This document shows, piece by piece, positions 1-11,639 of a stretch of 64,000 nucleotides of DNA (the stretch's first letter is position 1; every line of letters starts with the position of its first letter). This stretch comes from Epiperipatus broadwayi (taxonomy: Eukaryota > Onychophora > Udeonychophora > Euonychophora > Peripatidae), in NCBI GenBank assembly GCA_028023455.1, contig JAQFVV010000021.1, positions 1,461,001 to 1,525,000 on the forward strand, in the 5' to 3' direction. The position numbers were made by a program, and so were the translations under genes. The notes below the pieces were generated by a model that had not been told where the DNA came from, searched no databases, and worked only from the letters and a program-made list of their open reading frames with translations.

Positions 1-540
1 ATAAAATGGAATGGATGAAATTAAAGAATTAAACTTGGTTGGAGTGTGTTTGGTAGAAATAATTTGATACTAAAAGGAAATATGCCTGTGTATTTGAAAA
101 GGAAGTTTTCTAATAAATGTGTTTTACCAGTTCTTACTTATGGATCTGAGACTTGGACACTTAATAGAAAAGTAATACAGAGATTTCAGCACTCAAAGAA
201 GTATGTAGAGAGGCATGGTGGGATTAACAAGAAGAGATCAAAAACACAATATATGGGTAAGAGAACAAACAGGTGTTACTGACCTCATTGAAAAAATGGA
301 ATTGGGCTGGACATATTGCTAGAAGAGATGATAATATATGGACAATTAAAATCTTAAACTGGATTCCAAGAGATTGTAAAAGACTCAGAAAGAGACCACA
401 TGTGTGGTGGATGGATGAAATAAGAAAGTGTGCAGGGGTGATGTGGAGAAGAGAACTAAAGATCAGAGAAAATGGATTGAACTTGAAGAGACCTTTATCC
501 TGCAGTGAATTGATAACGATTGATGATGATGGTGATATAC
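1..540 (+). pseudogene. RTE-type LINE, 3' end of ORF2 (decayed)
   Basis: The plus strand, over two or three frames, reads as the C-terminal part of an RTE-clade ORF2. It shows CVLPVLTYGSETWTL (about 118-165), then GHIARRDDNIWTIKILNW (about 310-362) and KRPHVWWMDEIRK. These are the segments that follow the reverse transcriptase in RTE/BovB-like elements. A frameshift near 280 separates the two halves and stops are frequent, so the copy is dead. It ends in a GATGATGATGG-like tail near 515-535, typical of RTE 3' ends. Related pieces lie at 18455-18700, 42465-42640, 43800-45000 and 57360-57830. The 5' part lies outside the window or was never copied. Confidence 0.85.
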
Positions 541-3500
541 ATTTATTTGAACCATGTTTGCTGTTCACAGGGCTTTGTAAATAAGAAAGAAATAGTTTCT
601 TATATAGAAGGTATGTGTTTGATTTGTGGGTTACATGTCATAAAGTGGCTGAAAAATAGCAAAATATATTACTTTGTGGATGGATTATTTTCAGACTTTA
701 CATCCAAGTCTTTGACTTTCTAATTACAAACATAAGATTCACAGCAAGTTTTAGACACTTTTAGATGAATAGTTGGAGGAAATGGTCTCATTTTAGGAGC
801 ATGTTAGCATAGAATCTTGTAGATTTACATTTGCTGAGGAAAATGATAAAATATCTTTTTTGGAAGGATATATATTTACACACACACACAAATTTTACAT
901 AAACCTTTTCATAAGGCTTTTTATTGCTAATGTTTTATATCTCTTTGACAAAAAACAGTACTTGTTTGACATTAGCTCATATCAAATCACTTCAATTACT
1001 TTATGCTATGGTTTTTAATTGTACTTTTCATTAGTATTTGTACTCTGAAATACTTCTATGACTTTCAAATGGTTGTCCAATAATTATAAAGGAAAACGGA
1101 GGCAGCATTAAATTTTCATTTAATCTTTCCTTCCTGTAAGTATTCTTGGACTAGTGAGAAATTCCTCCAGAGGGGGGAAAAAGACTTAACATTATTAACT
1201 TCTTAGTGTGATCGGGATCATTTGCAGTAAGTTATTTTGTTGTTTATACAACATTTGTCCAGGATTAATATCTATGACTTTTAGCTATTCGTCATGTTTA
1301 TTAATAATGTCATAGTTTTTTTTTCTAAGTGATAGAATCATGCGAACCATCTTTATGTAATAGAATCATGTGATAAGTCATAGTTTTGCGTTGTTTGTCA
1401 AGTATAATATATGCGCAATGTAATACTCTTTATTTTATAAATTTCTTTGAGAAATATCTCGTCTTGACAGCTTATTGAAATTCAATTTTGAAACTGAATT
1501 TTTTCTTAAAGTAAAATGACATTTTAGATTTAAATCTTCGAATTTCTTATCGCCTGTTATTTTGATTTTAAATTTAATTTTTAAACATTTAATTTTATAC
1601 ACATGCATTAGAAGAATAAAAAATGTTTTATTAATTATTATTATTATTTTTTTTTCAATTTAGACGATTCGTTAATTTTTATAAGTTAGGTTTATCTAAC
1701 TTCCATCACTCACAATTCTTCTGTGTTTTTATATAAGAGATCATTAAAATTCAGCTTTTACGCCAGTTGTATATCATATATATTTAAATGATCGCAGGAG
1801 TGAATGATTTAACGATATCGATTGATAGCGCTATTTATATTAAATATTAGAGTATTATGCAAATTCTAAATATTCTTTTATCTATGTATATTTTAATTCA
1901 GAAGCAATGATAACTGGGGAACTGAATTTTAGTTATTATCTATATAAAAATCAATTTACTTTTGCAACTCATTTAAATAATAAATAACTAATCCAACTTT
2001 TAGATATATCATATTCAGAATTCATTATTAAAACATAGATACCAAATAAATTTATACAAAGATTTACATTTTCAATTGAAAAATTTTTTACACAACAGTC
2101 TTCTGTTTTTATGCGTCAAGTAGAATACTCAAACCATTGAGAGTCAAATTGATCACACACTCTAGAATCTCTAAATATTACTCCAACTCTTTCCATGTAA
2201 AGATAAAATAAAGATTAGCACTCAATCGGGTTAGATATCTTATTATCTCATCAGGACTGTATTTGTATGCAAATATTTGTAGAACCAGTTTCTGACCACA
2301 CTTTTATTATGGGCCCAAAAGTTTAATTTTGCAAAAAGATTTATAAGATAGTGCGATTTTTTTTTAAAAATTATAATAATAATATTAAATTAAGATACTT
2401 GAACAAATTACATAAGTAAAAAAAAAAACAGCCATCCCCCCCCCCCTTGGCTTAACCTAACAATTTGTCTTTATTATTTTTAGAAATTAAACTAATAAAT
2501 AACGTTAATTGTAACAATTTCTTAGATGTTTTAGCTATAGTAAAATCGAGAAAGTATTAGTAATAAAATTAGTCCTTAACACTAGTTTATGTAACTTTTT
2601 CAAACTTCACTTATAATTTTTTTTATTCTGTGAAAAGAATAAAAGATATGTCTACATATCCCAATTGTAAATTCAACTCCTTCCCAGTAGATTTATTTTA
2701 AAATATGAAGCACAGTATATCATTCCACTACGTTTTACAAATATTTATATTCAGTGCATCATAATTTTATTCATACAATACAGAATTTTTTGTAAATTGT
2801 TACTTTGAATGAAGGTTTACATAACTTATTAGTGACTTGGGCCCTAAAAATTCAAATATGTTCATATTCATTTGCATTGAAAGTAGTGTCACACTGCTAG
2901 ATTATAAAAACAGTTACTATCTTTTTTAACTTTCTGGATGTTATACATCATAGTTCACTATTATAATATAACACTGTCAGTTGGATTGAATGTGTAAAAT
3001 GAATGAACAATACAAGACTTTCTAGAAGGTTATTTTATGATCAACTTCACCATGGTTTTCATGTGAGAGGTAGATTCTTCTACACTATAAGGATTACCTC
3101 AAAGACATTTTAAAGAAAAATGGTCTCATTTGTTACCATTGGGCAGACATGGTAAAGAATAGGACACATTGAAGAGGTACAATTAGACATGGTGTTGAAG
3201 TATTTCAAAAGACAAGTTTTCTGTTGAAGAAATTATGTGGCAGCATCACAAAATATCAAATAAATTGAAAAATAGACTATCATGTTCTATATGCAGATGT
3301 ATTTTTGTTTTACAAATTGGTCTGTGTAACAATTGCAAAACTCATTTCTACAGCAGTTATTTTTTCTTTATTTCCTTGGATTTGGACTGGCCAGAGCTGG
3401 ACTCCAACAAAATAACTATTGTAGGTTATTGAGAAAATTGTTTAGCCTCAGGGGTTATCAATTAAAAATAATCAATAGTTTCTTGGCAACATCAAAACTA

Positions 3501-4667
3501 CAAGTTATCTCTGTTTACATGGATATAATCTCATTTCTATTTTTTATTATAATAACATTCCATGAAAATATATAATTCAATATATATATATATACATGTG
3601 TGTGTCCTGCAATTATATTGTTGTTTTTTTTTTACACTCAGTGCATCCAAGCTCTAACTTAGACTAATTTTATCCTATAGCTAATAATGATAATTAGATA
3701 GCTATTCACTGAGCAATAATGGATGTCAGGCTGAAATGATTGTGAGCTAGTTACATACTGAGCATCAAGTACACATCATTTTTTGTATGTAAATTATTGG
3801 TATTAGCACTAAATATGTTTTAATACAAACAGAAGAGTGGTTAACTCAGTCATTAAAATTGCAGATCATTTTTTATTAAGTAGAGTAAAAAAGAACACTT
3901 AGGATAATTTAATTGAACTTTGATGCCTAACCTATTACTTGGATGCTTGAATATCACATGATCTTCCAAATAAATTAATTCTAAGATTATCTATTAAGTA
4001 TTAATAGATTTCAGTAAAACACTCCATATATTGTTCTTTTCTTTGCCAATTTACAATGGTTTAAAAAAAAAACATTTATATGCAGTCATGTTACGAATAT
4101 CATCTACCAATACTTAGAAAAACATGTTTTCTAATATAAATGAACAACAATAATACTTCTATGCATTTACACAATTCAAGTGCAATACTTTATTTTGGAA
4201 ATAACTGCCAATTTCAATTGTCAGAAGTCTTCTGCAGAACTGTAATATACATAATATATATAAAACAATTTTCTCTTTACTGTGTGGCCTGCCAAATATT
4301 TTACAAGATTGCATTTTTTTTCAATTTTGAATCATAGTTGTAAACAATTATCTATGTATTTGCAGTATATTTTAAAATGTTTATGACTTTAAGTTTTAGT
4401 GAGAGTAGAGACTATAGCCTAGAAATAGAGAAGCATTTCTTAAGCCCATTTGGATACATTTTAGGTAGCTGATCTATATTCAACTCAACAGTACTATAAT
4501 ATTATCTAATATGTAAAAGATAAAGACCTCAGTGTCAATCAAATTCTCAAGTGATTCGTTGCATTTCCAGTCAATAAAGATCACAGTGGAAAGATATTAA
4601 AACCTTTACTACTCATTGAATACACTATCTGCACTTTTCAAAGGTAAACTTTTTATTTTTCTTTATG
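541..4667. other. AT-rich stretch with no recognised gene
   Basis: I see no conserved protein, RNA gene or recognisable transposon here. There are short homopolymers (poly-C near 2436-2447), short TA runs near 3580, and small open frames with no recognisable similarity. Those frames look like chance. Confidence 0.5.
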
Positions 4668-4675
4668 TTTTAGCT

Positions 4676-4859
4676 TAATGATTCTCAACCTTCCTAATGC
4701 CACAATCCTTTAATGCAGTTCCTTATATTGTGGCAACCCCCAACCTGTAATTTTGCTACTGTTATGAATCAAAAATATGTTTTTTAATGGTTAGGCAACT
4801 TCTGGGAATGAGTTGTTCCACCCTCAAAGTGGTCATGACCCACAGTTTGAGAACTGCTG
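4676..4859 (+). mobile_element. SPIN-like hAT miniature transposon
   Basis: This 184-bp element starts near ATTCTCAACCTTCCTAATGC and ends in GGTCATGACCCACAGTTTGA followed by GAACTGCTG. The ends are imperfect inverted repeats of the SPIN type (TTCTCAACC / TTTGAGAACTGCTG). The inner part contains CAACCCCCAACC and TTTTGCTACTGTTATGAATC, which I recognise from SPIN miniature elements. An 8-bp target duplication with central TA flanks it: TTTTAGCT at 4668-4675 and TTTTAGAT at 4860-4867, 7 of 8 identical. It has no coding capacity and appears to carry an internal deletion relative to SPIN sequences as I remember them. The alternative is a close hAT relative of SPIN. Confidence 0.85.
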
Positions 4860-4867
4860 TTTTAGAT

Positions 4868-5559
4868 AGTCTCATGTCACTGTTAGCTTCAGTATTTATA
4901 TAAGTAGGTATACTATAAAACAACTTTAAATATTCCACTGCAAGAGAAATGTCAAAAAAATTTTTATAAAGAAAACAACATTGCTAAGAGACAGATAGTG
5001 ACCTTTGAAAAGTATTCAATTCTTGTTTACATCATTTATCAAACAATATTAGATGACTTGCTCATGTTAGTTATGGGAAACTACCTGGAAAAAGAATTCT
5101 AATTCTGTTTGAAATCTGAAAAAATTGAAATCCCAGATTTGAATCCAACTCATATACATGTGAAATAATGTAATATAATTTAATTACAAGGCATTTTATT
5201 TTATATATCAAGCTTTTACTTAAATCATTAGCTTTCTCAATATGCATATTGTATTCAATCATGGCATTAAGGAGTACTTTTCTTTTTTTACTTGCAGATT
5301 CTTTTTTTTTTCAATATAAAACCCATAGCTACAGTAAATAATCTTTAGCAGAATAAAAATATTTGTATTGTAATATGGACATAACCAGTTTGGGTTTTTT
5401 CCTGCTCTTTTGTAACGATTATTTTCTTTTAAATCTGTAATTTTTTGAGTGATTTCATCACCACTATAACTTATTTCTATTGCTTTAGAATAATTTTGCT
5501 ATTCATTTCTGATCTTGTTGTTAGGTAGTGTTTCTCCTTTCATCTCTCATTAATATTTT
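4868..5559. other. AT-rich spacer, nothing recognised
   Basis: No feature is seen between the SPIN-like element and the 3' end of the long minus-strand LINE. Confidence 0.5.
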
Positions 5560-6553
5560 GTTATTATCTTTGTTCAGTGGTCAAAAGTTTTATTCATTTG
5601 TTCAGCTGTGTGAGAATCCATATTTTATGTTGTTCTTTTAGTTTCTTGTTCATAGCTGGTTTTATTTGTATAGGCTGGGCTTATATAATGACTAGTTTTG
5701 TATGCTCTTATAAATTATCTTGTAATTTTAATAGTCACCAGGTGGCTGAAGAGATAACTGGGTGGCATCTCTGTTCTTTATTTGTTGTAGCTTGTTGTAA
5801 AATGTTGCCGGATGCTGTCTGATATTATTTCCCAGGCTGAATATACATCATGTGCACCAAAATGTATAAAGTCCAAAGATTGATGCTCATGCTGTAGGAG
5901 TTGTCAGTTTGTGTATAAAATATGTTAGCTGTTGTATAGTTTGTTTTGTTTTATACTGTTTAGCATATTGTTTTGTGTAGTATTTAGCACTGTACAATTT
6001 TGTGATGTTGTGTTTTTTCAGCAGCATGGCATAGGTTGCAAAATGGGTCTATTGATCTATAAAAATGATAGTATCATAAAAAATAGGATGTTGATAATGC
6101 AAATAGATTTAGCTTGATCAAAAAGTCAATGAACTTTGGTTCCAATGACCATTTTCTATTAAAGAGATGCTTGTTGTTTACTCCCAACATTGTTCTAAAG
6201 GTATGGTTGTTTGTGGCTGTGTTGATCAACTCATATGTCTGGGTGTGCTAATGATACTAGATATCCATATGTGGGGGGTGGACAATCTGTAGGAATTATA
6301 TCAAGGAGGCTTTGTAGCTGCTGAAACCATGTAGTGATCTTTGCCAATAGGTTTGTTGTTTTTGTGTGTGCAACACATGTATTGTGGGTATCCCCAGACC
6401 ATTCCATATATTTGACTGACTGAGTTGTTTGATTGAAATGGCTACAGTTTTCTTATTTCATAGTAGTTTGCTACAGAATGATATGACCACTGTAAAGATT
6501 TTTGTAAAGTTGAAAATAGGAGAATAATATGCAATTCTTGTTGTTATGAGTAT

Positions 6554-7660
6554 TTAAAATAGATGCACTTTTGAATATAAAGATAAGTGTTCATTTGATA
6601 AAAATGTGGTTATGTTTGTTACTTTCTGTTTGAGTTTAGTTTGAAGTGTTTGTCCCATTCCATGTGCTTCCAGGTAAAATTGGAATCCAAGAAATGGAGT
6701 AGATTTTTCTTGATATAACTGTGTGTAGAATTTGTTAGGTTGAATTGTAATTTGTGTATATCTGTGTAATTTTGTAGTATTCTTTCTAATACTGTTATTT
6801 TTTATGTGATGTAGAAACACTGTCACATCATCGATGTATGCAATACATTATATATGTTTGGCAGTACATAATATTAATATACCTGGTAATTCATTTGCAA
6901 TCTGTTTTAAGAGTGTATTTATATATAGAAAAAACAGAAGTGCACTGAGTGGAGATCCTTGTGAAATTGATAGTGTGGGAGTAAATGTTGTTGTGTTTCT
7001 GCCACTAAATGTGAGGTGTATCTTTTTGTTGAGTAAGAGATTTGTGATGATATATAATAAAATGGGTGGAAATGCTGTATTTGCAAGAATGTTCATTAAG
7101 ACATCTATTGCAAGAGAATCAAATGCTGCCTGTATATCCAGTTGAATTGAAATTGGGGCCCACTTTTTATCTTGCTGCACTTTGTATCATTTTAAATACA
7201 AATGCAATCTGTGTGGTGGAAGATTCCTTTTTGCATACTGCATGTTTGTTATCAGGCACAGTATGATTGTTTCTATTTTATATTTAATTACATTTTCCAA
7301 TAATTTAATTCCCAATAGATATGGGACAAAGGTTGTTGAGATTTGAAATGATTTGTTTTTTGGTAAATGGAACAATTGTTATTTGGATGTAGACCTCTCA
7401 CATTGTATATTTTTTGTGATAAGAGTTAGCAAGGTTTCAAAGTACTCTGTGGTAAATTGATTCATATGTGAAAATACAAATACTGGTATAACATTGGTTC
7501 CAGGGTGCCAACTGTTGGGAATTTTTTTAAGCTTTTCAGCAAATTGTTGGATCTGAAAGGAAATATCTATTTCAGGTATTACAAATTCATCATTGATTGG
7601 TGTGTATTGTTTATATGTTTGAAGCTTTTGCTTAAAATGTTGGTATATGGGGTCCAGCAC
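6554..7660 (-). pseudogene. LINE ORF2 reverse transcriptase, frameshifted
   Basis: Several minus-strand frames join into a reverse transcriptase. Frame 7660-7379 is the segment before the palm. Frame 7375-7187 starts MFHLPKNK, the usual proline-lysine motif. Frame 7180-6848 carries LDIQAAFDSL (first catalytic aspartate) and SQGSPLSALLFFLYIN (the QGSPLSP..F motif). The active-site YIDD lies at 6837-6817 in the next frame and continues as VTVFLHHIKNN. Frameshifts near 7378, 7183 and 6845 kill the protein. Aspartates of both catalytic motifs are still readable, which suggests moderate age. Upstream frame 7980-7579 belongs to the same ORF2, in its linker region. Confidence 0.8.
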
Positions 7661-8561
7661 ATTATGACCTGATAGACTTGGCTGCTTATCTCAATTGCCA
7701 TGGGCATTTTTTTGGTTAACAGATAGCCTAGTGCCCAGTGGATATATTGGTGTGTCCATGTGTGTTGTTGGGTAAGGCATATTTTTTTCTTTTTTTGTGG
7801 CAAGAAATTCTTTTGTTTACATGTATTGTAGTATAGCTTTGTTAGTTTTTGTATGGATTGATGGGTGTTGTGCACGAGTCTGGTGATGGTGATTATCTTG
7901 TGGAGATTGTCTGCTAATGCTATTAATTGGAAGAGTGATGGTGAGTATCTTGTCATGTGATGTATATTGGAAAAAAGCATGTTGATAAATGATTGGTATT
8001 TTTGAATTGGATCTTACAACTTATCATTAATTTTATTTAGCATGATGTCTCTGGGAATAGGATTTTGTAGTGGTTATTGGGAGTAAGAGTCTGATTGTTT
8101 TTTTCAATGAGTGAATGTTGTTTGGAAATGAGAAATTTATTGTAATTATTTGTGCAACATGGTCTGAAAACAGGCATGGATTGAATTGGAAGTTGATTAA
8201 GTGATGAATTATTGGTATTTAGTAGAATAGAGCAATAAGTGTGAGGTGTTATTGATTATAGAATGTTACTGAATCTGTGGAAATAAAGCCCTGAGCACTC
8301 ATGAGTTTCAGGTTTAATTGATGTACCATTTTGTATTGATTTTTTTATAGCTTAAGTTAAAATCACCTATTAATATTGTTGGGTTGTGGCTGGTTGCAAG
8401 CTGAGAATTTATTGTGAGAATTATATGTGCTATTATGCTGGTACCCGGGAGTGCATACACAAAACCAATGTTGAGTGTGGTAATTTGATTCTGGAATGTA
8501 GTGATTAGGAGATGTGAGTCAATGTAAATAATTTTGAAGATTTAAAAATTGCAGTTTGAGG

Positions 8562-8789
8562 CTATACATATTCCTGTGCTTGCTGAAGGTGATGATATGA
8601 CCCTGGAGTATGTGGAAAACTTTGTTTGTCTTGGTATGTGGCTGGATTAATTTGTGAGTCATTATAGATTTTTGTTTTTAGGAGTCCTAGTATTTGTGTT
8701 TGTAAGATGCTAATCCATTTGTTGAGCTGATATATTTTTGCTATTGGATTAATGCTTCTGACATTTAGCACTGCAATTTTAATTTTCAT
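8562..8789 (-). pseudogene. LINE ORF2 endonuclease start, broken
   Basis: The 75-residue frame begins MKIKIAVLNVRSI and continues with a WISILQTQILGLLKTKI segment. This matches the start of apurinic-like endonuclease domains of LINE ORF2 proteins, where an LN-R-SI motif is followed by a DIL-LQET motif. The acidic residue and the glutamate of that second motif (here QIL and KTK) are altered, so catalysis would be lost. The start codon at 8789 fits the usual ORF2 start. Downstream ORF2 parts continue on the same strand in other frames. Confidence 0.6.
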
Positions 8790-9461
8790 TAACTATATAG
8801 CTGGGATTGTTTTGTATTTTTGTTGTGGTTGTTTTGGAGCTTTACATTGTGTATTTTTATTGATTTGTTTTATTTTCATTTGTTTTTAATCTGTTTTGTC
8901 GACTTTTGTATCATTATTCTAATTGGTTTTTGTATTGAGGGTTTGTGTGTCTTGTGCTTCTTCAGTTTATAATTCTGTGATAATTAACTGGTTTTCAAAT
9001 AAATTTGTGATTATTTTCATTGGACTTGAGATCTCATTTATATAATCAAAGATATGGTGAATCAAAGTTATCATCTGTCTTCATTTTTTCTTAGCTTTTT
9101 TTCTAGTAGATCTCCCAGATTTTCTCTTACTTTCTGTTTGGATTAGGTATGTTAGTTGCATTGTTGTGCTAAGGTTGCTTGGCAATAGGATTGTCTCCAT
9201 AATTTCTATTGCTGTCTTATTGGTAATAGTATGCCATGTGATTTTATACATTTCACAGTCAAATTCTGGCATATATACATTTGCTTTAGTTGTTGTGTTA
9301 ATTTATGTGTAGCTTCCGCTGTCTCTTTGATCATGTTCCTTGGTTTGGAGTTTTGTTGTTTTTTATTGTGAACAAATCTATAAGGTCTAAGCTTGGTATC
9401 CCTGCTTTTTTGTTGTTATTATTTCTTTGTGTAGGTTGTTCACTGCTATTTTTGGCAATGG

Positions 9462-10264
9462 CTATCTTTTCTTCTGTTTGTATATTAGTATTGATATTTT
9501 GTTGCTTTTGTGTGTGTTTTGATTTCTACTTAAATTCTGGTAGTTTGGACATTGTGCAGTAACATGTTCCCTTTGTTTACATGAGTAACATTGTGGTTTT
9601 AGACCTCTAATATATAAAATGAGAAATGCTTCCTGATCCAGGATTTGTGTTGGTATATCATTTGGATCAGTATCTGGATGCCATTTTATTCTGAACTCAT
9701 AAGTGTTATTCACAATTGGTATTTGTGTGTCTTTTCAGTATACTATTTTGAACATAATGACCTTGCCAAATGGTTCCATCATCCTTTGGAAGTCTTGTAT
9801 CCCAGATATGTGTTCATAATTATTCCTGAAATGGTATTGTGATAGTTTTAGTCTATAGTGATCAGTGCAAAGTTATCCAATGATTTGACTTGTCTTTGAA
9901 ATCTCTCCCTTTGTGTGATTTTATAAAATTCCAGTATTAGATACCAGACATTGGAATGGTTTGCAATCTGTTGCATTGTGACCCAGTATCCATTTAATGT
10001 TATTGCCTCATACATCAACTCTTTTGTGATTTTATATAATGAAATATTGCTGTCTATTGCAGACAACACCATGGTCTTGGGGGGGGGGGATATCTTGAAT
10101 GTTGCAAAGAGATGCTTTGGTATGGATTTATTGAATAGTTCAGTTATGATGCTCAATTTTCTTTCATTCCAGACAATTTCTGGTAGATTTAGACTTTCCT
10201 GTCTTTCAATTTTTAAATTACCTATGTCACTATCAGTTTGTTTTCTACATCTGGGATTGATCAT
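9462..10264 (-). pseudogene. LINE ORF1 (gag-like, zinc knuckle), broken
   Basis: Reading from 10264 down, the first frame is a 138-residue piece with a KITKELMYEAITLNGYWV segment. It resembles the nucleic-acid-binding middle part of LINE ORF1 proteins. A second frame, 9713-9462, contains a CCHC knuckle, CYSCKQREHVTAQC, preceded by YIRGLKPQ, a common arrangement in LINE gag-like proteins. The expected glycine of the knuckle (G before H) is replaced by E. The two pieces lie about 135 bp apart; a stop (YWKDT-like region near 9735) and a frameshift break the original reading frame. Expected role: coating of the element RNA. It is inactive in this copy. Confidence 0.65.
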
Positions 10265-10649
10265 TTGAGAGATGGTTGCATTGCTTATTTTTAAATCTCT
10301 TTGCTGATATATGAATGAAATTGACTTTCAGTTTTTTTGTTAGGATAAATGAATTTATTTTTTATTTTCCTTTGACCATGTCTGCAAGCATTGGCTGTTT
10401 TCTTCTTTTTTATGGCTTTCATTGGTGCCCCCTCCACTGCACCAATTAATTAGGTCATGTGATTTTTGATCCTCAATTGTTGTGTTGTTAATTTGTAGAA
10501 TTTGGGTTTTCAGTTTAAAAGTTATCAATTAAATTCTGTCTATTTTTCTGTTAGTTGATATCAATTAATTTAATATTAGAATTTTTGATGTTATATATAT
10601 AAAATACATATTTTGCGGGTTCATCCGTGTTAAAAACTTTTAATATCAA

Positions 10650-10693
10650 TATACTGACGTTTCGACTTGGTCACACAAGCTATCCACAGAGTT
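10650..10693 (-). ncRNA. Hammerhead-like fold in PLE 1, left arm
   Basis: Mirror copy of 11203-11246. It has GAAACGUC, a stem AGCUUG/CAAGUC and the same 5' core CUGUGGAU. Confidence 0.35.
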
Positions 10694-10783
10694 ATAAAAA
10701 GGTAGAAAGACGGTTGTAGAGGCGCTACAATCACTGGTTTGAATAAAACATTAAAAATCCCACCAATAGCAAAAATGTTAAAT

Positions 10784-10960
10784 TTAAGAATGTTTTTTAA
10801 AGAAATCTTTCCAAATAGGAGGAAGTTTGCACGTATCATCTCGCTTATTGATACAATCTGGCCTTTTAAGTATCTCAATGGCTTCTCTGATTTTGCATTG
10901 GTAGAGATTATCACATCTGGATATGGATCCTAGATGGTAGAGATTATCACATCTGGATAT
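10784..10960 (-). pseudogene. PLE 1 C-terminal tail (left arm)
   Basis: This is the mirror copy of the right-arm tail, with the same ..REAIEIL..LPPIWKDFF.. sequence read on the minus strand. It ends at the stop at 10786-10784. Translation across the centre joins the two arms into a meaningless longer frame. Confidence 0.6.
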
Positions 10961-10967
10961 GATCCTA

Positions 10968-11113
10968 GGATCATATCCAGATGTGATAATCTCTACCAAT
11001 GCAAAATCAGAGAAGCCATTGAGATACTTAAAAGGCCAGATTGTATCAATAAGCGAGATGATACATGCAAACTTCCTCCTATTTGGAAAGATTTCTTTAA
11101 AAAACATTCTTAA
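10968..11113 (+). pseudogene. PLE 1 C-terminal tail (right arm)
   Basis: The plus strand reads CDNLYQCKIREAIEILKR, then CINKRDDTCKLPPIWKDFF and KKHS before a stop at 11111-11113. The pattern REA..I....INKRDD...LP..W matches the segment after the GIY-YIG endonuclease at the C terminus of Penelope-like proteins. The arm starts inside the protein, so no reverse transcriptase or GIY-YIG core is present here. The same coding tail is found in mirror orientation in the left arm. Confidence 0.65.
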
Positions 11114-11202
11114 ATTTAACATTTTTGCTATTGGTGGGATTTTTAATGTTTTATTCAAACCAGTGATTGTAGCGCCTCTACAACCGTCTTTCTACCTTTT
11201 TA

Positions 11203-11246
11203 TAACTCTGTGGATGGCTTGTGTGACCAAGTCGAAACGTCAGTAT
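11203..11246 (+). ncRNA. Hammerhead-like fold in PLE 1 (non-canonical core)
   Basis: The segment has a 6-bp stem (GGCUUG / CAAGUC) followed at once by GAAACGUC, the usual 3' core of PLE hammerheads (A-C/G-U stem III, cleavage base C). Flanking ACU/AGU and UAU/AUA pairs could form stem I. The 5' core reads CUGUGGAU instead of CUGAUGA, so I would not expect normal activity. The left arm holds the mirror copy at 10650-10693 on the minus strand, with the same odd core. Confidence 0.35.
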
Positions 11247-11399
11247 ATTGATATTAAAAGTTTTTAACACGGATGAACCCGCAAAATATGTATTTTATAT
11301 ATTTAACCCATGCAAATCTTCGTTTTAACATATATATATATATATTTACTTTGTTTCTGATGGTTTTTATTATCTTTTTAATAATGGTTTGAATGTGGA

Positions 11400-11635
11400 A
11401 TATTTTAATCTGATCTGTGATGTGATGTGATGCTCTGTGACTTCTCCTTAAATAAAGTTAAAAATCTCTAAGCAGTTATGCCCAGAGAAACCTGTTAGCC
11501 ACTTTACCTTTCATTCCCCATTCTAAGTTTTTCCATATTCTGCTCCATTCCATTTCCACAACATAATCTTTGTCAACTCTATGACCTTTATATTTAAATC
11601 TCTCTTATCTTTTCCTTACTAAATCACCCTCTATT
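11400..11635 (-). mobile_element. LINE family R, 3' fragment
   Basis: This segment aligns by eye with 27745-27960: shared words include CTTTACCTTTCATTCCCC-like, TTTTTCCATATTCTGCTC-like and CTCTATGACCTTTATATTTA. It has the same orientation, with the 3' end to the left in TGATG repeats. It is a 5'-truncated copy of the LINE whose cysteine/histidine tail is readable at 28.1 kb. Confidence 0.6.
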
Positions 11636-11639
11636 ATTA

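Larger units (their letters stand above)
5560..10560 (-). mobile_element. Decayed two-ORF LINE (I/Jockey-like)
   Basis: One continuous, T/G-rich (on the plus strand) block reads on the minus strand as a non-LTR retrotransposon. In element order it has an A/C-rich leader, ORF1 with a zinc knuckle (about 10264-9460), an endonuclease start (8789-8562), a linker region (7980-7379), a reverse transcriptase (about 7375-6550), and a 3' part to about 5560 with no clear domain. Each ORF is broken by frameshifts and stops, but the order of domains is intact, so this is an old near-full-length copy. The clade call is uncertain. The RT motif and ORF1 knuckle fit the I/Jockey group, and a Tx1/L1-like origin is possible. 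PLE 1 lies directly upstream of its 5' end. Confidence 0.75.
10594..11305. mobile_element. Penelope-like element 1, head-to-head inverted pair
   Basis: Two nearly identical arms of about 340-370 bp meet at a perfect palindrome centred on 10966/10967 (ATGATCCTAGGATCAT). Each arm carries, from the centre outward, a coding tail and then a non-coding 3' part with GACCAAGTCGAAACGTC and GGATGAACCCGC. The left arm is longer because a segment of about 36 bp (GGTAGAGATTATCACATCTG and following) is repeated in tandem at 10914-10966. Partial copies in inverted orientation are a known habit of Penelope-like elements. The arms differ by few bases, so the pair is fairly young. Confidence 0.7.

Noticed and set aside
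6834-7266. Plus-strand open frames opposite the reverse transcriptase
   Set aside because: They are antisense to the LINE ORF2 motifs on the minus strand and have no similarity of their own.
10739-11267. Open frames across both arms of PLE 1 (about 60-124 residues)
   Set aside because: Most are mirror-image or antisense reads through the palindrome. Only the short REAIEIL...LPPIW tail is element coding sequence.
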